From: Ga0077527 sp038144955
Lineage (GTDB): Bacteria; Pseudomonadota; Gammaproteobacteria; Burkholderiales; SG8-41
DNA: 14,878 bases
Assembly: GCA_038144955.1 (NCBI GenBank)
Contig: JAYQOT010000054.1
Coordinates: 1-14,878 of the forward strand
Direction of reading: 5' to 3'
In this document: piece by piece, positions 7,654-13,817 of the stretch
How positions within the stretch are numbered: the first letter of the stretch is position 1
Layout: the number at the start of each line of letters is the position of its first letter
Notes under the pieces: model-generated
Databases searched by the model: none
What the model was told of the DNA's origin: nothing
The model's input: only the letters and a program-made list of their open reading frames with translations
Program-made: the position numbers and the translations under genes

Positions 7654-10146
7654 ATGTCCTCTGAACGTCCCCTGATGGTGCGCAAGGTCGCGGTGCTCGG
7701 CGCCGGCGTCATGGGTGCGCAGATTGCCGCGCACCTGGTCAATGCGCGGGTGCCGGTGGTGCTGTTCGAGCTCGCGGCCAGGGAAGGCGATGCCAACGGC
7801 AATGTGCTCAAGGCCATTGCCAACCTGAAAAAGCTGGAACCGAGTCCGCTGGCGACGCGCGACTGCGCTGACCTGATCGAAGCCGCCAATTACGATCAGC
7901 ATCTCGACCAGCTGGCCGATTGCGACATCGTGATCGAGGCCATCTCCGAACGCATGGACTGGAAGGCCGACCTCTATCGCAAGGTCGCGCCGCACCTTGG
8001 CAAACAAACCATATTTGCCAGCAACACTTCGGGCCTGTCGATCAACAAGCTGGCCGATGCGTTTCCGCAGGAGCTGCGCGCGCGCTTCTGCGGTGTGCAC
8101 TTCTTCAATCCGCCGCGTTATATGCACCTGGTCGAGCTGATTGCCTGCACCGGCACCGACGCCGGCATCCTCGACGACCTTGAGCGTTTCCTGGTGACCA
8201 CGTTGGGTAAGGGCGTGATCCGTGCCAAGGACACACCGAATTTCATCGCCAACCGCGTCGGAGTGTTCTCGATGCTGGCGACCATCCACCATGCCGAACG
8301 CCTCGGCATCGGCTTTGATACCGTCGATGCATTGACCGGCTCGCTGATCGGGCGGCCGCGGAGCGCGACTTTCCGTACCGCCGACGTCGTCGGCCTCGAC
8401 ACCTTCGCCCATGTCGTCAACACCATGCGCGACACGCTGCCCGACGATCCGTGGCACCAGTACTATGGCGTGCCGGCGTGGTTGCAGGGGCTGATCGACA
8501 AGAAGGCGCTGGGCCAGAAGACACGCAAGGGGGTTTACCAGAAGGTCGGACGCGACATCCAGGTGCTCGACCTCAAGACCGGCGATTACCGGCTGTCTGA
8601 CGGCAAAGCTGACGAATCCGTCGTCGAAATCCTCAAGAACAAGAATGCGATGGAGCGTTTTGCTGCCCTCCATGGTTCCAGCCATCCGCAGGCGCAGTTC
8701 ATCTGGTCCATCTTCCGCGATTCTTTCCATTACTGTGCCCTGCATCTCGAGGCGATTGCCAGCAACGCGCGCGACCTCGATTTCGCGATCCGCTGGGGTT
8801 TCGGCTGGGACAAGGGACCGTTCGAGATCTGGCAGGCCGCGGGCTGGCGTCAGGTGGCGGCATGGATTGCCGAGGACATCGCCGCCGGCAAGGCGATGGT
8901 GTCCACGCCGCTGCCGGCGTGGGCGACCGAGCCGACGCGTACCGCGGTGCACCGGCCCGAGGGATCGCTGGCCCCGGCATCGGGCCAGTACCAGCCGCGC
9001 TCTGCACTGGCGGTGTACAAGCGTCAGCCGTTTCCGGACCGGCTGCTGGGTGAAGAGCGCCAGTACGGCACAACGATATTCGAAACCGACGGCGTGCGCT
9101 GCTGGCACACTGGTGATGACATCGCCATCGTCAGCTTCAAGAGCCGCATGCATGCCATCGGCGACGATGTGCTGGAGGGCGTGCAGCAGGCGATCGACGA
9201 GGCCGAGCGCAACTATGCGGGGCTGGTGATCTGGCAGACTGAGCCGCCGTTCTCGGTGGGTGCCAACCTGAAAAAAACGCCGGCGGGTGGTGGGGCGCCA
9301 CGCTCGAAACCTTCTGCGCTGGGCAAATGGTTCAAGAGTGTGAAGAAGGAAGCGGAATCGCTGGCGCTGAAGGCGGCGCGGCAACTCGGTGTCGCTGACC
9401 AGTTGATGGCCGGCAAGCTCGCCGAAGTCGAACACCTGGTCGAGCAGTTCCAGGTCACCACGCAGATGCTTAAGTATTCGATGGTGCCGACGGTGGCCGC
9501 CGTTGACGGTTTCGCATTCGGGGGTGGTTGCGAATCCCTCATGCACTGTGACCGCACGGTGGCCAGCCTCGAGAGCTACATCGGCCTGGTCGAAGTCGGT
9601 GTCGGCCTGCTGCCGGCGGGCGGCGGCTGCAAGGAATTTGCGATGCGCGCTGCAGCTGATGCCAAGGGCGGCGACATGTCGCCGTTCCTGCAGAAATATT
9701 TCAAGGCAGTTGCGATGGCCGAGGTCGGGCGCAGTGCCGAACACGCGCGCGAGATCGGCTACCTGCGGGCGACCGACCGCGTGGTGATGAACCGGTTCGA
9801 ACTGCTGGAGATTGCCAAGGCCGAAGTGCGGACCATGGCTGCCGCGGGCTACCGGCCGCCGCTGCGCGCGAAGGCGATTCCGGTACTCGGCCGCAGCGGC
9901 ATTGCCACCATCCGCGCCTTCATGGAAAACATGCGCGCCGGCGGCCACATTTCCGATCACGACTACCTGATCGGCACCAAGGTCGCCACCGTCATGTGCG
10001 GCGGCGACATTGAGGGCGGCAGCCTGGTCGACGAACAATGGTTCCTCGACCTCGAGCGTCAGCATTTCATGGAACTGATCGCGACCGAGAAGACGCAGGC
10101 GCGCATCGAGCACATGCTGAAGACGGGCAAGCCGCTCAGGAACTGA
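7654..10146 (+). CDS. fadN: FadN-type 3-hydroxyacyl-CoA dehydrogenase/enoyl-CoA hydratase
   Basis: This 830-residue bifunctional protein hydrates trans-2-enoyl-CoA and oxidises the L-3-hydroxyacyl-CoA with NAD. The dehydrogenase comes first: GAGVMG at 16-21, SNTSG (123-127), and GVHFFNPPRYMHLVE with the predicted catalytic His149 and Glu161. The crotonase domain is C-terminal (about 485-710), with SVGANL (534-539) as the oxyanion region and both hydratase glutamates, Glu627 (GGGCE) and Glu647 (GLVEVG), spaced exactly 20 apart. This order matches Bacillus FadN and is the reverse of E. coli FadB. A lysine-rich stretch between SVGANL and the next conserved helix (about 540-597) seems longer than usual. 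ATG 7654 follows AGGAG (7641-7645) by 8 bases; a TTG at 7630 is less likely. It is followed 16 bases later by the thiolase gene, its usual partner. Confidence 0.95.
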   Translation: MSSERPLMVRKVAVLGAGVMGAQIAAHLVNARVPVVLFELAAREGDANGNVLKAIANLKKLEPSPLATRDCADLIEAANYDQHLDQLADCDIVIEAISERMDWKADLYRKVAPHLGKQTIFASNTSGLSINKLADAFPQELRARFCGVHFFNPPRYMHLVELIACTGTDAGILDDLERFLVTTLGKGVIRAKDTPNFIANRVGVFSMLATIHHAERLGIGFDTVDALTGSLIGRPRSATFRTADVVGLDTFAHVVNTMRDTLPDDPWHQYYGVPAWLQGLIDKKALGQKTRKGVYQKVGRDIQVLDLKTGDYRLSDGKADESVVEILKNKNAMERFAALHGSSHPQAQFIWSIFRDSFHYCALHLEAIASNARDLDFAIRWGFGWDKGPFEIWQAAGWRQVAAWIAEDIAAGKAMVSTPLPAWATEPTRTAVHRPEGSLAPASGQYQPRSALAVYKRQPFPDRLLGEERQYGTTIFETDGVRCWHTGDDIAIVSFKSRMHAIGDDVLEGVQQAIDEAERNYAGLVIWQTEPPFSVGANLKKTPAGGGAPRSKPSALGKWFKSVKKEAESLALKAARQLGVADQLMAGKLAEVEHLVEQFQVTTQMLKYSMVPTVAAVDGFAFGGGCESLMHCDRTVASLESYIGLVEVGVGLLPAGGGCKEFAMRAAADAKGGDMSPFLQKYFKAVAMAEVGRSAEHAREIGYLRATDRVVMNRFELLEIAKAEVRTMAAAGYRPPLRAKAIPVLGRSGIATIRAFMENMRAGGHISDHDYLIGTKVATVMCGGDIEGGSLVDEQWFLDLERQHFMELIATEKTQARIEHMLKTGKPLRN

Positions 10147-10162
10147 GCGAACGGAGCTGAAC

Positions 10163-11362
10163 ATGGCGAAACAAGTCCAGGATGCCTACATCGTTGCCGC
10201 GACGCGCACCCCGGTGGGCAAGGCGCCGCGCGGCATGCTGAAAAATGTGCGCCCCGACGACCTGCTGGCGCATGTGCTGAAGAGCGCGGTGGCGCAGTGC
10301 CCGGGTCTCGACCTCAACGAAATCGGCGACGTGATCACCGGTTGCGCGATGCCGGAAGGTGAGCAGGGCATGAACGTGGCACGCATCGGACTGCTGCTTG
10401 CCGGGTTTCCCGACACCGTGCCCGGCATGACCATCAACCGCTTCTGTTCCTCGGGTGTGCAGGCGGTGGCCGACGTCGCGGCCAAAATCCGCCTCGGCGA
10501 GGCCGACGTGATGATCGCTGCCGGCACTGAGAGCATGAGCATGGTGCCGATGGGTGGCAACAAGCCGACCTTCAGCCCGGCAATATTCAAGAAGGACGAA
10601 AATTTCGCGATCGCCTACGGCATGGGCATCACTGCCGAGCGTGTCGCCAATCAATACAAGATCAGCCGCGAAGACCAGGACCTGTTTGCGGCCGAAAGTC
10701 ACCGCCGCGCGCTGTGGGCCACCGACAGCGGTGAATTCAAGTCGGAAATTTCGTCATACATCCTCAATGAGCGGCTACCTGACCTCGACAAGCGTGAAAT
10801 CACGGTGCGCACCAAGCAACTGCTGCACGACGAAGGTCCGCGCCGCGATACCTCGCCCGAGGGCCTGGCGAAACTGCGCCCTGCATTTGCTGCCAAGGGC
10901 AGCGTCACCGCCGGCAACAGCTCGCAGACTTCCGACGGCGCCGGCGCCGTAGTGCTGATGAGTGAGGCGGCGCTGAAGCACTACAACCTGCAGCCGCTGG
11001 GGCGGTTCCTTGGTTACGCAGTGGCCGGCGTGCCGCCGGACGTGATGGGCATTGGGCCGGTGAAGGCGATCCCCAAGGTACTGGCTCAGGCGGGACTCAA
11101 ACAGGAACAGCTCGACTGGATTGAACTCAACGAGGCGTTTGCCGCGCAGGCGCTGGCGGTGATTCGCGAACTCGGGCTCGACACGGCAAAGGTCAACCCG
11201 ATGGGCGGGGCGATTGCCCTGGGGCATCCGCTGGGCGCCACCGGCGCGATCCGCGTGGCGACGCTGATGCATGGATTGAAGCGGCACAAGAAGAAGTACG
11301 GAATGGTCTCGATGTGTATAGGCACCGGCATGGGCGCCGCCGGCCTCTTTGAAGCGCTCTGA
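10163..11362 (+). CDS. fadA: 3-ketoacyl-CoA thiolase
   Basis: This 399-residue thiolase carries out the last step of each beta-oxidation round, cleaving 3-ketoacyl-CoA with CoA to acetyl-CoA and a shortened acyl-CoA. All family active-site elements are visible: nucleophile Cys95 in RFCSSG, NEAFA (323-327), His355 in GHPLGATG (354-361), and Cys385 in MCIGTGMG (384-391). The length is normal and the sequence is intact. ATG 10163 has CGGAG (10152-10156) upstream. The pairing with the FadN-type gene 16 bases upstream argues for a degradative long-chain role rather than acetoacetyl-CoA synthesis, although the sequence alone does not separate these firmly. No intrinsic terminator follows. A short hairpin (11365-11369 with 11377-11381) just after the stop lacks a T tract. 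Confidence 0.95.
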   Translation: MAKQVQDAYIVAATRTPVGKAPRGMLKNVRPDDLLAHVLKSAVAQCPGLDLNEIGDVITGCAMPEGEQGMNVARIGLLLAGFPDTVPGMTINRFCSSGVQAVADVAAKIRLGEADVMIAAGTESMSMVPMGGNKPTFSPAIFKKDENFAIAYGMGITAERVANQYKISREDQDLFAAESHRRALWATDSGEFKSEISSYILNERLPDLDKREITVRTKQLLHDEGPRRDTSPEGLAKLRPAFAAKGSVTAGNSSQTSDGAGAVVLMSEAALKHYNLQPLGRFLGYAVAGVPPDVMGIGPVKAIPKVLAQAGLKQEQLDWIELNEAFAAQALAVIRELGLDTAKVNPMGGAIALGHPLGATGAIRVATLMHGLKRHKKKYGMVSMCIGTGMGAAGLFEAL

Positions 11363-11364
11363 AA

Positions 11365-11472
11365 ATGCCTGCGCTTGGCATGACTTTGTCGCGCGCTCCG
11401 TTCCTCCTCGCCTTACCGTTAAGTAATGTCTCGTCGGAGCCTCGCGCGCTACGCGTCCTGCCTGCGCTCGGC
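11365..11472. repeat. Structured intergenic element, candidate interspersed repeat
   Basis: The 234-base gap 11363-11596 has no convincing gene. Its first half is highly structured. A 13-base direct repeat (GCCTGCGCTTGGC 11367-11379 and GCCTGCGCTCGGC 11460-11472, one mismatch) flanks a long inverted repeat: CGCGCG with CTCCG (about 11390-11400) can pair with CGGAG (11435-11439) and CGCGCG (11443-11448), with a 3-base bulge. At the tip, TTAC (11413-11416) faces GTAA (11423-11426). This architecture is typical of small dispersed palindromic elements, but whether it recurs in the genome cannot be seen here. The rest of the gap (11473-11576) shows no promoter I can support. Confidence 0.4.
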
Positions 11473-11576
11473 TTATTTTCAGATTGGTTCTGCAAGTGGT
11501 GTGAGAAAACTGCGGCTCCTTGCGCTTCAATCTGCTCGCGACGGTTCACTTTCTGCTCAGCGCAATGAATTCCTGC

Positions 11577-11592
11577 CCTGATCATCAGGAGG
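11577..11592 (+). promoter_or_regulatory. Ribosome binding site overlapping a short palindrome
   Basis: AGGAGG (11587-11592) lies 4 bases before ATG 11597. It shares its first three bases with the inverted repeat CCTGAT-C-ATCAGG (11577-11589). As RNA only a 4-bp stem with a 5-base loop can form. As DNA it could be a protein site. The ribosome site is secure; any role for the palindrome is speculative. Confidence 0.5.
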
Positions 11593-11596
11593 TAAC

Positions 11597-12181
11597 ATGA
11601 AAAAACATGAATTAAAACATATACTTATAGCATTATCGCTGTCACTGCTGCCGTTCTCGGCACCAGCGCTGGAGATCGAGGGCGTCAAGGTGCCCGACAC
11701 CGCGCAAGTGGTTGCGGGCGGTGCAGCGCTGCCACTCAACGGCGCCGGCGTGCGCACGCGCTTTTTCTTCCGCGTCTATGTCGGCGCGCTTTATCTCGAA
11801 CAGAAAACCAAGGCTGCGCAGTCGGCGATCAGCCAGCCCGGCGCCAAGCGCGTCGCGCTGCACATCCTGCGCGAACTGACCTCGGCGCAATTGTCGGATG
11901 CGCTCGAGGATGGTCTGAAAAACAATCACGACGCCGCCACGCTGGCGAAGCTCGACGCCCGGGTCAAGGAGTTGCGTGCGCTGTTTGATTCCGCCAAGGC
12001 GGTCAAGCCGGGCGACGTGATTTTTGTTGACTACCTGCCGGGCAGCGGCACCCGGGTGACGTTCAACGGCAATGTCAAAGGCACGGTCGCCGGTGAGGAT
12101 TTCAATCGCGCATTGCTGCGCGTATGGCTGGGCGAAAATCCGGCCGACAGCGACCTCAAGCAGGGCATGCTGGGCGGCTAG
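11597..12181 (+). CDS. Exported chalcone isomerase-like protein
   Basis: This 194-residue protein belongs to the bacterial chalcone-isomerase-like group (Chalcone_3 type): after the signal peptide come EIEGVKVPDTAQV, LPLNGAGVRTRFFFRVYVGALYL (about 46-68), a middle helical part, GDVIFVDYLPGSGTRVTFNG and FNRALLRVWLGENPADSDLK. Residues 1-24 form a Sec signal peptide (basic start, hydrophobic ILIALSLSLLPF, cleavage after APA), so it should be periplasmic. The biochemical role of bacterial members is poorly defined. The related FAP branch in plants binds fatty acids, which would fit this neighbourhood, but that is an inference. The first 13 codons are strikingly A/T-rich (AAA, ATA, TTA) in an otherwise GC-rich gene. 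Its TAG stop shares CTAG with the convergent gene's stop. Confidence 0.85.
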   Translation: MKKHELKHILIALSLSLLPFSAPALEIEGVKVPDTAQVVAGGAALPLNGAGVRTRFFFRVYVGALYLEQKTKAAQSAISQPGAKRVALHILRELTSAQLSDALEDGLKNNHDAATLAKLDARVKELRALFDSAKAVKPGDVIFVDYLPGSGTRVTFNGNVKGTVAGEDFNRALLRVWLGENPADSDLKQGMLGG

Positions 12182-13770
12182 CCGGGGCTGCGCCCCTTGG
12201 TCGAGCGGGTGATGACCTTGCTGATCGGGCCGGGGCGATCGATGCCGAACCCCTGGGCGTAATCAATCCCCAGTTCCTGCAGTGCAAGCATTGTTTTCTC
12301 GTCCTCGACGAACTCGGCGATGGTGCGGACGCCGAGTTTGTCGCACACCGTGACGATGGCCTTGAGTTTGGTGGTCATCATCGGCGACTTGAACAGGTTC
12401 TGAACCAGCACGCCGTCGATTTTGACGAAATCGATGATCAGGCCGCTCAGATGAGAGAACGACAGCTTGATGCTGCCGAACGAATCCACCGTGAAACGGC
12501 AACCGGCCGGTTTAAGAGCGGCGATGAACTGCTCGACGAAGACATGGTGGGTAATGGTGTCGACTTCCCCGATTTCGAAGCACAGCTGTGATGCCGGAAA
12601 GCCGCTGCGCTGCAGTTCGGTGCGCACGTAACGCGCGAAGTCGATGTCGCCGACCGAACTCTCCGAAAGATTTACGCAATACATCGGAATTTCCCACTTG
12701 GGGTTCTTCTTTTTCAGTGCCATCGACCAGTTGAACAGCGTGCGTATCACCCAGCGGTCGATTTCCTGCATCAGCCCGTAACGTTCGGCGATGGGGATGA
12801 AACCTCCGGGTGGCAGCAGGTTGTCTTCTTCCTCCTTCAGCCGCAGCAGGATTTCGTAGACCCCGTGGTCGAAAGGCAGTGGCTTCAGTGTCGTGATTTC
12901 CTGTGCAAACAGCAGGAACTCGTCATTTTCGATGGCACGTACCAGTTTGCTGCGCGGGCTTTCGCCCTCCATCAGCTGGTTGCTGATCGAGCGCAGGTAC
13001 AGCGTTTCGCCGTTGTCGTTGGTAATCGCGGCATGAGGGTCGGTCAGTTCCAGCGGGGTTTCTGCAGGCAGCAGCGGGGCTCCATCAGATGCATTGCCCC
13101 CTGTTGCGGAAGCGTCAGACGTCGGTGCCTGCTCCAGAATATTCTGCTGTATCCACAGCATGTAAAAACCCAGCGGCTGATCGGTCCCTGCCGGATAGGG
13201 AACCTGCTTTATGCGATAAGGCTGGCCATTGTGCCATTTGACCTGGTATTCGACCTTGGTGCCCGTCAGGGTTTCCCGGCAGTACGGAAGTATTTCCATG
13301 TACTGGGCGCCGGCGACGTCCCGCAGCAACTGGTTCTCGATGCGGATTTCCGGGATGCGGGTCAAGGTCCGGGCGGCGGCATTGTGTTCGTGGATGCGCA
13401 GATCGCGGTCAACGTAGAGCATTGGTGTGGGCATCAGGCTGTAGACCAGATGCATGCGCGTTTCGTTGGCGCGCATGGCGTCTTCCGAAATCTTGCGCCG
13501 TGCGGCTTCGCGCTTGAGTTCCTCCCGGGTGCGCTCGAGCTGGGTCGTGCGGCGCATGATCAGCCATTCGGCCTTGGAGGCCTGGCTCGCCGTCGCCAGA
13601 ATCGCGGCAAACAGGACGCCGCCGAGAAAAGCGAGCCATTGCAGGTCGAACAAAGTGAAATAAATGGTAGCAATGACCATCAGACCGAGTGTCAGAGTGA
13701 GGCCGAGCGCAAGCAGGGTCTTCACCCAGCGCCGGCTGAGAAACTCAGAAAGTCTGATGAGGAATTTCAC
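12178..13770 (-). CDS. Membrane PAS-EAL protein with degenerate active site
   Basis: This 530-residue protein is built as two transmembrane helices (about 17-38 and 44-63), a charged coiled-coil-like stretch (64-105), a PAS-like sensor domain (about 105-210), a low-complexity linker (211-240) and a C-terminal EAL domain (about 271-520). There is no GGDEF domain. EAL domains hydrolyse cyclic di-GMP. Here the signature is EIL (Glu306). Asn367, Glu399, Asp429, Lys450, Glu486 and Gln506 align with catalytic positions, but the second Asp of the DDFG motif is Ser430 and the following loop (GSIKLSF) departs from GTGYSSL. Weak or absent hydrolysis, with possible ligand binding, is therefore likely. 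It starts at GTG (13770) with only a weak ribosome site; an in-frame TAA lies four codons upstream. It lies 47 bases after the ETF-ubiquinone oxidoreductase gene, so co-transcription is possible. Confidence 0.88.
   Translation of the reverse strand: MKFLIRLSEFLSRRWVKTLLALGLTLTLGLMVIATIYFTLFDLQWLAFLGGVLFAAILATASQASKAEWLIMRRTTQLERTREELKREAARRKISEDAMRANETRMHLVYSLMPTPMLYVDRDLRIHEHNAAARTLTRIPEIRIENQLLRDVAGAQYMEILPYCRETLTGTKVEYQVKWHNGQPYRIKQVPYPAGTDQPLGFYMLWIQQNILEQAPTSDASATGGNASDGAPLLPAETPLELTDPHAAITNDNGETLYLRSISNQLMEGESPRSKLVRAIENDEFLLFAQEITTLKPLPFDHGVYEILLRLKEEEDNLLPPGGFIPIAERYGLMQEIDRWVIRTLFNWSMALKKKNPKWEIPMYCVNLSESSVGDIDFARYVRTELQRSGFPASQLCFEIGEVDTITHHVFVEQFIAALKPAGCRFTVDSFGSIKLSFSHLSGLIIDFVKIDGVLVQNLFKSPMMTTKLKAIVTVCDKLGVRTIAEFVEDEKTMLALQELGIDYAQGFGIDRPGPISKVITRSTKGRSPG
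12184..12196. other. Short hairpin beside convergent stops
   Basis: GGGGC-TGC-GCCCC is a 5-bp GC hairpin inside the last codons of the EAL gene, 3 bases past the shared stop. It has no T tract on either strand, so it is not a standard intrinsic terminator. No better terminator is visible between the convergent genes. Confidence 0.3.
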
Positions 13771-13817
13771 GCTGTTTCTTTATGTCTGTTCGCGGAACGC
13801 CGGTTCTGGACGTCCGG

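Noticed and set aside
7471..10164. An 897-codon open frame on the minus strand opposite fadN
   Set aside because: It is the mirror of a well-conserved gene in GC-rich DNA. The translation is rich in Arg/His/Gln with no recognisable domain, and fadN's catalytic motifs lie on the other strand.
11365..11568. A 67-codon open frame in the gap after fadA
   Set aside because: No ribosome site, no recognisable sequence, and it overlaps the paired-repeat structure, which explains the region better.
13808..13815. GGACGTCC palindrome between etfQO and the EAL gene
   Set aside because: Only 8 bases, with no extended pairing and no T tract. Such palindromes are expected by chance in GC-rich DNA.
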